Origin: Planctomycetaceae bacterium | GTDB lineage: Bacteria > Planctomycetota > Planctomycetia > Pirellulales > Thermoguttaceae | DNA: 10,924 nt | Assembly: GCA_031274385.1 (NCBI GenBank) | Contig: JAISQH010000233.1 | Location: 1-10,924, forward strand | Direction: 5' to 3' | Part shown: positions 1-7,425 of the stretch, piece by piece | How the letters are laid out: each line of letters opens with the position of its first letter | Numbering within the stretch: the stretch's first letter is position 1 | Notes under the pieces: generated by a model | The model's input: the letters and a program-made list of their open reading frames with translations, nothing else | Told to the model about the DNA's origin: nothing | The model's database searches: none | Translations under genes and position numbers: made by a program

Positions 1-65
1 ATAATCGCAATCACAACCAATAATTCGACAAGAGTAAAACCGATTGTTTTTTGTTTCGTTTTCAT
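1..65 (-). CDS. DUF1559 pilin-like protein, N-terminal fragment
   Basis: Only the first 21 codons are inside the window; the gene continues beyond base 1. The start ATG is the complement of 63-65, with an AAAGGAAA-type Shine-Dalgarno sequence at 71-78. The visible peptide begins MKTKQKTIG followed by FTLVELLVVIAI, which is a short basic prepilin leader, a G|F cleavage site for prepilin peptidase, Glu at position 5 of the mature chain and a hydrophobic helix. In planctomycetes this start is typical of DUF1559 proteins, and the two full genes upstream on the same strand are of that kind. It lies 83 bases downstream of the second DUF1559 gene and is probably co-transcribed with it. A different protein with a prepilin-type start cannot be excluded because the body is not visible. 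Confidence 0.85.
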   Translation of the reverse strand, partial: MKTKQKTIGFTLVELLVVIAI

Positions 66-148
66 AAAAATTTCCTTTATTGAAATTATTAAAAATGGTT
101 GTTGGAAATGAAAAATTAAAAATTCAAGATTAAATCACGTCACGTTTT

Positions 149-1264
149 TTAGGGTCTGGTACGGTTTTCACCGCCATCTTTGGTTCCCAATGCTCCCCAA
201 ACACCGAACGGTGATTCCCCTGTCCATGGACATTTGGTTCCCGACAAGGTTCCATAGTCAATCGTCTCGCTGATAAAAGAAACGCTTGCATCGGCAAAAG
301 CCATATTCACTCCGCCCGGATGATAACTGGTCGGCGGCGTTATCATTGGATCCGCCTGATCATTTCGGGCAACACAAGACGGAGCATTGGGCGGCAAAAT
401 TTCATTACAATATGTCCATGCTGTCCAGGAAGCGTTCCAACGGGTTCCGCCTTCCTTTCGATAAGCCGAAATTGTTCCTGAAACAGCATCGTCGTTGTAT
501 TCTCCGTTTTTCTTCAAAGCCAAACAGTCTTCCAATTTTAACGAAGCGTCTTGCAAAATATTCCAATTCCCACTGGTTGCCGTATAAGGATAAACAGCAA
601 TTCCGCCGCCAATAATTTTTGTACTGTTTGCCTCCGTACAAACAGCCCGCTCTCCCCAAAGAATCGTGTTGCTTGTTCCATCGGTAATCGTTTCGAGTCC
701 GTACCAATAATAATGTCCAAAAGGACCGCGCGGTTCTCCGTTTTTGTTGCGGTATTTTTGACTGTTATCGCCGCAAGACATAACATAATTTGTCCGGGCA
801 TAATTATCGGGTTGTTTCCGTTTTCCGAAACCGTCTGAATCACAGAGAAATGAACTGATTGCCTGCCGTAATGTTTGTCCAGCGTCGGCTTTTTCGGTAT
901 CGGCGTCGGTAGGACTGTAATTCGTGTTCCCGGCATCTGTTCCCATAAATTTTTTGATAGCGGCAAATGTAGATTCCTGTTCCATAAACGACAATAAACC
1001 GCAATGGGCAGACCAAGCTTCACCGCCGCCGTTGCCGACACCATTGGAACCGGCTGGAAGCGAATGATTGACATCATGGTAATTGTGTGTGGCAATAGCA
1101 AACTGGCGAATTTTATTGATACAACTACTACGCCGAGCGGCTTCCCGTGCCGCCTGAACGGCAGGAAGTAACAAGGCTATCAAAACGCCGATAATCGCAA
1201 TGACCACAAGTAACTCCACCAACGTAAAACCGCAAAAACGCCGTATCGATTTAATACCGTACAT
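149..1264 (-). CDS. DUF1559 pilin-like protein with prepilin-type N-terminus
   Basis: A 371-residue protein starting at ATG 1262-1264, with GGAGG (complement of 1271-1275) six bases upstream. Residues 1-12 are a basic leader; G12|F13 is the expected prepilin peptidase site and E17 is the conserved Glu5 of the mature chain. Residues 13-34 form the membrane helix, followed by the family signature PAVQAAREAARR. Other DUF1559 marks are THNYH (59-63), DGTSNTI (195-201) and the C-terminal H-X9-D motif H315 to D325. The usual DG is DA (D325-A326) here. The end, SPFGVWGALG, is nearly the same as in the neighbouring paralogue. By family knowledge the protein is exported and processed like a type II/IV pseudopilin; the function of DUF1559 proteins is unknown. 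It lies 114 bases downstream of another DUF1559 gene and may share its transcript. Confidence 0.95.
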   Translation of the reverse strand: MYGIKSIRRFCGFTLVELLVVIAIIGVLIALLLPAVQAAREAARRSSCINKIRQFAIATHNYHDVNHSLPAGSNGVGNGGGEAWSAHCGLLSFMEQESTFAAIKKFMGTDAGNTNYSPTDADTEKADAGQTLRQAISSFLCDSDGFGKRKQPDNYARTNYVMSCGDNSQKYRNKNGEPRGPFGHYYWYGLETITDGTSNTILWGERAVCTEANSTKIIGGGIAVYPYTATSGNWNILQDASLKLEDCLALKKNGEYNDDAVSGTISAYRKEGGTRWNASWTAWTYCNEILPPNAPSCVARNDQADPMITPPTSYHPGGVNMAFADASVSFISETIDYGTLSGTKCPWTGESPFGVWGALGTKDGGENRTRP

Positions 1265-1378
1265 AATAAACCTCCATTAAATAAATGTTAAAACAGTAAT
1301 ATGATTGGAAAATATGTGATTGAAAAAAATAAGAATTGATGATTCGGTTGGAATTTTGTTGACACGTTCCAAACACGA

Positions 1379-2540
1379 TTATGGTTTTGAGACCGATTCT
1401 TTTCCTTCGATTGATCCGAGTGCTCCCCAGACGCCGAATGGCGAATTGCCGACTTTAACCGCTTTAACGGTTGACCAAGTTTGACCGGCGGAAAGGCTGT
1501 TGATCGAATCACTGACAAAACCGATACTTCCGTCAGCGTAAGCAACTCCGACCCCGCCAGCATGATAACTGGTTGGTGGAAAAATACCGGGGTCACCAAA
1601 ATCGGATGTTTCTCCTGCAACAGCGGGAGTGGCACGTTCGGAAACACAACTTGGTGAGTTCGGCGGCAGAATCATATTGCAAAACGTCCAACCGGGCAGC
1701 CCGACAATAAAAGCCCGACCCGACCAATCGGCAGTCATATTAACGGAATCTTTGTATTCAGTACTGTTTTTTCGGCTGTCAAGACAGAGTTGCGGATTAA
1801 ATGTTCCGTTTATCATGACATCCCAAGCGTTTCCGCCGATGATTGCCGAATCGTAAATAACACCACCCTTAATGAGTTTGGCGTTATCGGCAGGAAAAAT
1901 ACAACGCTCGGCGTACATAATCGTGTTGGATGTTCCGTCGAGAATTTCTTCAATGCCATGATAATGACGTTGCCCATAAACACCGCGAGTAAAATAGTTA
2001 CTGTAAAGAATACCGTTATCGCCGCAACTCATTGTGTAATTGGTCATACCGCGTTGCTCCGGCGTTTTCTCACGCCAACGCGGATCCGATGGACAGAGAA
2101 ACGTACTGATATTCGTCCGAACAGCAGATTTAATCGCTTCCGTTGCAGTGGAAAAAGCCGCCGCTTCATTATAACGTCCATCGGAAGCACCATAATTTGC
2201 CATTGCTTCAAGCAAGGTATCTGCTAAAGCAGATTGTTCGATAAACGGAAGGCTTTTGGCTAACGGGCTCCAATCCTGACGTGGTGCAGGAGAGGCACCA
2301 GCCGGAAAAGATTTCCAGGTACTGTGATAGTTGTGAGTTGCCAAAACAACTTGTTTCAAGTTGTTTAAGCAAGTAGAACGCCTTGCGGCTTCGCGTGCTG
2401 CCTGCACGGCGGGCAAAAGAAGTGCGATTAATACACCGATAATCGCAATGACAACCAGAAGTTCGACCAGCGTAAAAGCATCTCTAACTCTGCGTAGCCC
2501 CCCCCCCCCTGCCTAAATTAACAAAAAATCGAACTTGCAT
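1379..2540 (-). CDS. DUF1559 pilin-like protein, out of frame at a poly-G tract
   Basis: The genuine start appears to be ATG 2538-2540, with AAGGAG (complement of 2547-2552) six bases upstream and a sigma70-like promoter further up. From this ATG the frame enters a run of 12 G (C at 2498-2509 on the plus strand) and stops at TAG (complement of 2484-2486) after 18 codons. With 11 or 14 G it would join the body exactly: 11 G gives 386 residues, with leader MQVRFFVNLGRGGGLRRVRDA, cleavage A|F, then FTLVELLVVIAIIGVLIALL. The body frame has its own TAG just upstream of the G run and no ATG or GTG in between, so the body cannot start independently except at a TTG inside the membrane helix (2414-2416). 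The body carries PAVQAAREAARR, DGTSNTI, H-X9-DG (YHAGGVGVAYADG) and SPFGVWGALG. It is either a phase-variable gene in the off state or a homopolymer sequencing error. Confidence 0.88.
2498..2509 (-). repeat. Homopolymeric tract of 12 G in the leader of a DUF1559 gene
   Basis: Twelve C on the plus strand, read as G12 in the gene, about 30 bases after the start codon. The tract length decides whether the start codon and the pilin body share a frame: 11 or 14 G is in frame, while 12 or 13 is out of frame. Poly-G runs of this length are classic slipped-strand mispairing sites in phase-variable surface genes of other bacteria. They are also classic sequencing and assembly error sites. I saw no comparable G or C run elsewhere in the window. 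Confidence 0.95.
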
Positions 2541-2651
2541 AATTTTCTCCTTTTCGAAACGTAAATTTTTTAACTTGAAAAATCGTACTTGAAAATCAAC
2601 CAACGCACCAAACAATAATGCGTCACTCCGGTTGTTAATCAATATTTCAAA

Positions 2652-2680
2652 ATATTACACAAAGCAAAATCAAATGTCAA
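2652..2680 (-). promoter_or_regulatory. Sigma70-like promoter for the DUF1559 cluster
   Basis: Read on the minus strand, TTGACA (complement of 2675-2680), a 17-base spacer and TAATAT (complement of 2652-2657). Transcription would begin near 2645, leaving a leader of about 105 bases before the ATG at 2540. A second TTGACATTT copy lies 23 bases further upstream (complement of 2698-2703), so the -35 region is part of a short direct repeat. Confidence 0.7.
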
Positions 2681-2724
2681 CAACAATTATATCGAAATGT
2701 CAAAATTTTTTGATTATTTCATTT

Positions 2725-3006
2725 TTTGTGGGGAACGATTTTAGGGAACTTCTAAAAACTCATTATTTTATCTAAAAATTGTTCATAAATCCTTTATCTT
2801 TCATAACAGAATTTGTAAGATGTAAGATTTTTAGAAGTTCCCTTTAATAGACTTGTTCCATTATTGTTGTTATTGTCGCAGATTTTACAGATTCGTTTTT
2901 TATGAAAATCTGTTAAATCTGCGTCATCTGCTGACAAAACAAAAAAAACATTACACTCTTTTTCAAACTTTGGAACAGGTCTAATGACTAAATCATTCCC
3001 CACAAA
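2725..3006. repeat. Nested inverted-repeat element (MITE-like or structured RNA)
   Basis: The outer arms TTTGTGGGGAACGATTT (2725-2741) and the complement of 2990-3006 match at 16 of 17 positions. Inside are two separate stem-loops. The first has perfect 16-base arms at 2743-2758 and 2828-2843. The second has 12-base arms at 2849-2860 and 2970-2981 (11 of 12). Nested in the second is a tight hairpin at about 2875-2893 and 2907-2925 with one or two mismatches. Together this is a three-way-junction layout filling the gap between the two minus-strand gene groups. No clear target-site duplication and no transposase gene are seen, so a non-autonomous mobile element is only one reading. Confidence 0.7.
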
Positions 3007-3039
3007 TCACATCACAATTCCCTAATCACAAACCCCCAA

Positions 3040-4443
3040 TCAAACGTAATTCTCGACAATACCAAGTAGATTGACCTGATTTTGGAGAAGACGTTGGGCA
3101 ATGCCCCGAATATTGACCGGAACCGGATTCTTCATGTTGAGAACCAAAAGAACTCCGTCCGATCCCATCTCACGCCAAAGAATCATTCGCTCCGAAAAAG
3201 GACATTCCGTTAAACTGCCGTTGTCAAGCAAAATAAAATCGTAATCCGCCCGAAATGATCCGACAATTTCCGAAAACGATTGAGTTGTTGTTTGGTTATT
3301 GTTGCTGATTTCGATGGCTGTTTCACTCCATGGCAAGAGTTCAAGACGTTCCGGGATTAGTGTAATGATTTCGTAAAAATCCGGGTTGGTTTTCAAATGG
3401 AGCAACTGCGGCAATTCAGGATTCTGCCGGTGAGCATCCACCAAAAGAAGCCGATAACCACGCTCCGCCAACTCCCGCGCCGCACAAAGTGCAAGCGTCG
3501 TACAGCCGTCACCGGAATAGAAACCGTTGAAACTCAAAACTGTTCGACCCTGCTCCTTTTGAATTTCAAGATGATCCGCCAGAAAACAAATCTGATCAGA
3601 TGCCGCCCGCTCCAATGATTTAAGATGTTCGGGCCAATGAGATTGCCAAATCAAACGCCATGTTTCGTTGGGGTGTTCCGGTGTTGCCAATTTCGGTGTT
3701 GACGATTCCGATGTTATCGAATCCGGCAACGACTCCCGAAGCGGAAATGGCAACGTGTCCGGCTTGCTCAACGGCTCAACCGTCCTTTCGGATTCAAACA
3801 ACCGGCAATTTGATTCCGGCGTTGCCGAAACAGAAACAACCGGCGTTGCCTCATTTGGCTGAGGCAACCGAGAATCTTGACTCTTCGCCGGATAACGCAA
3901 CGGTAATTGATACGGTAATTGATAAAGGCGATGTCGAGGTTGTCGAGGTCGGGAAACTTCCAACCGAATCATTTGAACAATCGGTGTTGTCGCAATTGAT
4001 TCCGAATCCTCCGATTTGTCCTCCGATTTGTCCGCCGGATTGGATCGGGAATGAAAAATCTCCGGTTTTTTCGTTGTTTTTGAAATCTCTTGGCTACGCT
4101 CCGAAAACGCCGCAGGTTTGATCGTTTCAGGTGAAACGCTTGGAAAAACGGTTGATTCCGGGAATAGTTCGAACAATTTAAAAGTTGGTTTTTCCTGAGT
4201 TGCCCGGTAAAGCGGAGTTGGTTGTCCAATTGGTTCTTCTTGTTCCGTTTGTTTCGTTTCGGAAAAATTCTTATCCGTTTCCGTTTGCGAAGAACAAGAA
4301 CCTTTTTCTTGTATGGTTTTCCGGTTGTTTTCCGAAACCGGCAAGATCGGTGACGGAGTTATTTTCTCTTTTGTTGCCGCCGAAACTGCCGAAACCGCCG
4401 ACGTTGCCGAAACAGGTTTTGGCTTTGGCTTGGGTTTGGGCAA
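3040..4443 (-). CDS. BY-kinase/ParA-like P-loop protein with degenerate Walker A, C-terminal part
   Basis: A 467-residue frame counted from TTG 4441-4443. That TTG has no Shine-Dalgarno sequence, and the frame stays open upstream to a TAA at 4549-4551. Residues 1-260 are low-complexity Pro/Ser/Thr/Glu, opening with a KP repeat. Residues 300-467 resemble the cytoplasmic ATPase domain of bacterial tyrosine kinases (CpsD/CapB) and MinD/ParA relatives: P-loop GFYSGDGCTT (307-316), Walker A'-like LLLVDA (332-337) and Walker B-like YDFILLD (401-407). The invariant P-loop Lys is Cys314 and there is no C-terminal Tyr cluster, so kinase activity is doubtful. It follows a membrane-protein gene and the in-frame 105-residue fragment, which is most simply its own N-terminus. 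A role in envelope polysaccharide export or its control is inference from the family only. Confidence 0.75.
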   Translation of the reverse strand: MPKPKPKPKPVSATSAVSAVSAATKEKITPSPILPVSENNRKTIQEKGSCSSQTETDKNFSETKQTEQEEPIGQPTPLYRATQEKPTFKLFELFPESTVFPSVSPETIKPAAFSERSQEISKTTKKPEIFHSRSNPADKSEDKSEDSESIATTPIVQMIRLEVSRPRQPRHRLYQLPYQLPLRYPAKSQDSRLPQPNEATPVVSVSATPESNCRLFESERTVEPLSKPDTLPFPLRESLPDSITSESSTPKLATPEHPNETWRLIWQSHWPEHLKSLERAASDQICFLADHLEIQKEQGRTVLSFNGFYSGDGCTTLALCAARELAERGYRLLLVDAHRQNPELPQLLHLKTNPDFYEIITLIPERLELLPWSETAIEISNNNQTTTQSFSEIVGSFRADYDFILLDNGSLTECPFSERMILWREMGSDGVLLVLNMKNPVPVNIRGIAQRLLQNQVNLLGIVENYV

Positions 4444-4548
4444 AGAATCGGGAACCGAAGAAGCAGGAAATGATGGGGCGTTAATAAAATGTCCCGACAG
4501 TTCTTCCGACAGTTTTTCTGACAGTTCTTCCGAAAAGGCTAATTGCGA

Positions 4549-4866
4549 TTATTGCGATTCATTTTCTTCAATCGGTGATATTTCGGGTGTTTCAGGTGTT
4601 TTAGATAGTTCCGGTATCTCAGGTAGTTCCGGTATCTCCGGCAATGGATCAAAACGCAACGATTCTTCAAAGGATGCGATTGGGAATGAGGATTCGTCGT
4701 TGTCGGAAAAGAGCCGATAAACTCTTCCTCCCGAAGAAATATAAGCCGCACCGCGAAGAATGGAGGGTAATAAAAACGATTCTTCCGATGTCGGGACTTG
4801 ACGGGAATCAATCGAATCCGGTTGTATTTTATCTTTCTGCCTGATCGGTTCCGATGGGAGGGACAT
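4549..4866 (-). CDS. N-terminal part of the split P-loop protein
   Basis: A 105-residue frame from ATG 4864-4866 to TAA 4549-4551; a TTG at 4915-4917 would add 17 residues. Residues around 36-51 (LPSILRGAAYISSGGRVYRLF) look like a short ordered segment. The tail is low complexity with repeated PEIPEL units, like the start of the next frame. After the TAA the same frame continues without a stop into the P-loop gene (SQLAFSEELSEKLSEELS and on), and that frame has no ATG of its own. The two pieces are therefore probably one gene of about 608 codons interrupted by a nonsense codon. Alternatives are a real small gene followed by a gene with a CTG or TTG start, stop readthrough, or a sequencing error. 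The Shine-Dalgarno sequence is weak; a TATAAT box lies in the gap upstream at the complement of about 4937-4942. Confidence 0.6.
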   Translation of the reverse strand: MSLPSEPIRQKDKIQPDSIDSRQVPTSEESFLLPSILRGAAYISSGGRVYRLFSDNDESSFPIASFEESLRFDPLPEIPELPEIPELSKTPETPEISPIEENESQ

Positions 4867-4983
4867 TGTTAGAACCTGTAAAATAAAAGGAGTCAGCAAC
4901 TGCCTGCCGAATTGCAAAATTCAAAATAAATATTATATAATGATACACAAAGTCATAAAGATTTTTAAGGAAAGCCAATCTTT

Positions 4984-6879
4984 TTAATATAAACGTCGAT
5001 AAGGTGTGGGAGTATTTCCTTGTTGATAGTAAGAAGGAGGAGTTGTTGGCGGTTGGTAATAGGTCTGTTGCGGCGGGGTGTTTACCGACGAAACAGAATA
5101 CGGAGGCGGATACGCCGGATAACTTTGCGGCGGGTAAACTGTTGGAATCGGCGCAATAACTTGCATCGGAATCGGTTGCGACATGGGCATTGAACCTTGC
5201 GGAATGACTCTTTGCGGCTGCGGAATCAATTGCGGAATTGCTTGATGAATTGGTTGCTGAATTGGTTGTTGAATTGGTTGTTGAATTGGTTGCGGCATCG
5301 GCAGCGTCCCCATTCCCTGAATCGGAGCAACCGGTTGAATCGGAATCGGCATTCCGCCCGGTATTGGCACCGGTTGCGGCGCGGTACCTTGCATCGGAAC
5401 CGGCATTGTTATGTTGTTCACGTTGGGAGTTTCTTGGTAAGTCGCTTGATAAGTTTTTTGATATGTCTGATAATTCGCCTGATAATTCGGCGGAACCGCT
5501 TGTCCATATTGATTTTGTTCCCATTGCACGTTATAAGCTGGCGGCGGATAAGATGACGGATTGGTCGGAACAGAAACCGGAGCATTAGAAGAAATAGGGG
5601 AAATAGGATTATCTGTCCTACCATAAGTCGGAAGATAATCAGGGGAAACCGGAACGCCTTGCTGCGAATAAACGGTTACGACTCCGTTATGTGAATTAGG
5701 ATGGTGATTAGGAGGATTGTGTGGATTAGGGTTAATAGGATTAATAAGTCCCTGTTGACCGGAACTCATTGAGGTTGCAGAATGATTGACCGCAACACTT
5801 GCCGATATTTCCGGTTGATTGGGAACAGGAGAATTGGGAATGGGCGGATTGGAAATAGGCGTCATCGGAACCAACGGAACCGTTGCGTTGACCGACGTAT
5901 TGTTCGATATATTGTTCGGTGTATTGACCAAAGAATTAGTATTAACTAAGGAAACTGGTTGCGGCGATGCGGCGGAAACTCCGTTTGTTGCCGAATCAAC
6001 GGTTGCGGCTTCCAAACGTTCGGGAGAATTCATCGTCCAAGGTGAATAACTGTCCGTCGCAGAACGATCCCAAGGCGAATTGCTATTGTTCTGAGTTACT
6101 TTTTCGGCAATTTTAGGCGCGGAGACCGCAGCGGTTGCGGACGGTTTTTCAGCAGTCGGAGTTGTCGGCTGGGACGTTACCGGCTTTTCAGCAGCCGGAA
6201 TAACAACTGTCGATGGAGGCGTTGCCGGTTTTTCGGCAGACGCAACTGTCGGTGTTGCGGTTTTTTCAGCAGCCGGAACCGTCGCCGACACGGAATTTTC
6301 GGCAGATGTTGGAGACGGTTTTGGAGACAATGCCGGAACGTCGTCTTTTTGAACTACCGCTCGGTTCGACAATTCTTTTCGTTTCTTCTTGTCAAGCTTA
6401 TGAAACAGGATGCCGCCGCCAACGATGAGAAAAATAAGGAAAACAACAATGATATTACGGTAAATTTTTTGTTTCCCAATGAATAAAGCACTGAATTTGA
6501 CACCAATCGGACGGAGCAACCTATTGGAGGAATTGAAAGTTTTTGATCTATTGGATCTATTGAATAGATTAAACATATTAAACAAAAGATGTTGTATCTG
6601 TCCCGGAAAAGAACCAATGGCACTCAAACCGGAAGAAATCCGGTTCGTGAAATTTCCTGATTGATGTTGTGAGCGCAGGACTTCGGAAATTGTTCGACCA
6701 TCGCCGTGTTCCGATATTTGACCAAGATCAGGCATCTGAGCAATAATTTTTCCCTCCAACGGATCAGAAAAAGAATCAATCTGATCGTTTGTTGTTTCCC
6801 ATTCGCGGGAGAAAAAATAATCAGCCTGACGGGGTTCTCGCCGTGACGGTTCTCGCTCGAAATGATATGGACTGTTCAT
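4984..6879 (-). CDS. Pro/Gln-rich single-pass membrane protein
   Basis: A 631-residue protein from ATG 6877-6879 to TAA 4984-4986, of unrecognised family. Residues 1-140 are polar and charged (many Arg, Ser, Asn). A single hydrophobic segment, NIIVVFLIFLIVGGGILF (142-159), is followed by a basic KKKRK stretch (164-168), which by the positive-inside rule leaves the orientation unclear. Residues 180-260 carry five AEK motifs (204, 215, 230, 243, 258) in a Pro/Ala/Thr linker. Residues 260-631 are rich in Pro, Gln, Asn and Tyr, with PIQQ repeats at 531-546 and YQ-rich runs at 465-482. It looks like a wall-spanning or scaffold protein anchored in a membrane. It lies 117 bases upstream of the P-loop protein on the same strand, so the pair may be a membrane adaptor and a cytoplasmic ATPase; this is inference. 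The start has only a weak GGATG-type Shine-Dalgarno sequence. Confidence 0.85.
   Translation of the reverse strand: MNSPYHFEREPSRREPRQADYFFSREWETTNDQIDSFSDPLEGKIIAQMPDLGQISEHGDGRTISEVLRSQHQSGNFTNRISSGLSAIGSFPGQIQHLLFNMFNLFNRSNRSKTFNSSNRLLRPIGVKFSALFIGKQKIYRNIIVVFLIFLIVGGGILFHKLDKKKRKELSNRAVVQKDDVPALSPKPSPTSAENSVSATVPAAEKTATPTVASAEKPATPPSTVVIPAAEKPVTSQPTTPTAEKPSATAAVSAPKIAEKVTQNNSNSPWDRSATDSYSPWTMNSPERLEAATVDSATNGVSAASPQPVSLVNTNSLVNTPNNISNNTSVNATVPLVPMTPISNPPIPNSPVPNQPEISASVAVNHSATSMSSGQQGLINPINPNPHNPPNHHPNSHNGVVTVYSQQGVPVSPDYLPTYGRTDNPISPISSNAPVSVPTNPSSYPPPAYNVQWEQNQYGQAVPPNYQANYQTYQKTYQATYQETPNVNNITMPVPMQGTAPQPVPIPGGMPIPIQPVAPIQGMGTLPMPQPIQQPIQQPIQQPIHQAIPQLIPQPQRVIPQGSMPMSQPIPMQVIAPIPTVYPPQSYPAYPPPYSVSSVNTPPQQTYYQPPTTPPSYYQQGNTPTPYRRLY
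5246..5293 (-). repeat. Four tandem 12-bp units encoding PIQQ/PIHQ
   Basis: Four consecutive units of TGAATTGGTTGC or TGAATTGGTTGT on the plus strand, differing only in the last base apart from flanking drift. On the coding strand they give the PIQQ repeats of the membrane protein. The near identity at DNA level suggests recent expansion by slippage. Changes in copy number would keep the frame. Confidence 0.9.
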
Positions 6880-6997
6880 ATTCGTTTTTCATCCAAAAAG
6901 TAATCCGAAAATGTCTGGTTCTCCGTTCACAGAACAACGTTATCGGTTCGTAACGATTGGAATCTCGGAACTTGAAAAAAAGGACAATTTATTTTTT

Positions 6998-7044
6998 GCT
7001 TATTTTTACGATGCTTAATTTTTACGACGACTTATTTTTACTAT
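6998..7044. repeat. Three tandem 15-16 bp AT-rich repeats upstream of divergent genes
   Basis: Contiguous copies GCTTATTTTTACGAT (6998-7012), GCTTAATTTTTACGAC (7013-7028) and GACTTATTTTTACTAT (7029-7044). They start about 120 bases upstream of the minus-strand membrane-protein gene and lie some 380 bases before the promoter of the FHA gene. Spacing of one and a half helical turns and the control-region position suit a repeated binding site, but this is inference. Confidence 0.7.
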
Positions 7045-7122
7045 GAAAACGGCATTTCGGACTTTTATACAATATATTTTTTACACTTTAAATTCGTTTT
7101 CACGTGTTGCGTTTAGTCGGTT

Positions 7123-7171
7123 AGGCTTGAGGCATTAGGCTTGCTTTTCAAACGCCTGCTGCCTCAAGCCT
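7123..7171. repeat. Inverted repeat AGGCTTGAGGCA / TGCCTCAAGCCT
   Basis: Two perfect 12-base arms (7123-7134 and 7160-7171) around a 25-base loop that itself contains related AGGCTTG and GCCTGC units. No T run follows, so it is not a classic terminator. It is GC-richer than its surroundings and may be a copy of a dispersed intergenic repeat or an operator. Confidence 0.75.
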
Positions 7172-7425
7172 CATTGCCTGCGTGAAGTCTAAAACCGAAA
7201 ACTCAAGTACAAAAAGAATATAATCGGTTAGTCAATTATCCGATGAGTCTTTTTTAAAAATACTTTGAGGCAGTTTAACCAGACAATCACCTTCTTATTT
7301 ATCGACTAAAAAATGAAAGAATCGCAACGATTTTCCCGATTTTTCCAAAAAAAAGGATTTAAATGATTTTACTGATCCTGCGTCCTTCTTTCTTTTTTCC
7401 TCAATTTTATGGTGAGAATTTGTGA

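Larger units (their letters stand above)
6880..7425. other. Divergent intergenic region
   Basis: About 550 bases without a credible gene between the minus-strand membrane-protein gene and the plus-strand FHA promoter. It holds the three-copy tandem repeat at 6998-7044, the inverted repeat at 7123-7171 and an AGGAT-type degenerate repeat near 7352-7383. The open frame of 80 codons on the minus strand at 7295-7537 crosses the FHA promoter and looks like noise. Confidence 0.7.

Noticed and set aside
538..1101. 187-codon minus-strand frame inside the second DUF1559 gene
   Set aside because: Alternate frame of a well-supported coding region with all DUF1559 motifs in the main frame.
2794..3003. 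69-codon minus-strand frame in the nested-repeat element
   Set aside because: It consists of the repeat arms and hairpin; no ribosome-binding site and no family resemblance.
2725..3006. CRISPR array or tRNA in the repeat-rich gap
   Set aside because: Repeats are inverted arms, not regularly spaced direct repeats, and no cloverleaf or CCA end is present.
3660..4121. 153-codon plus-strand frame over the P-loop gene
   Set aside because: It mirrors low-complexity Pro/Ser/Glu codons; no family features, and the minus frame carries the P-loop domain.
4829..5524. Asn/Ser/Thr-rich 231-codon frame on the minus strand
   Set aside because: It is a frame-shifted reading of the Pro/Gln repeat region of the membrane-protein gene and runs into the gap behind it.
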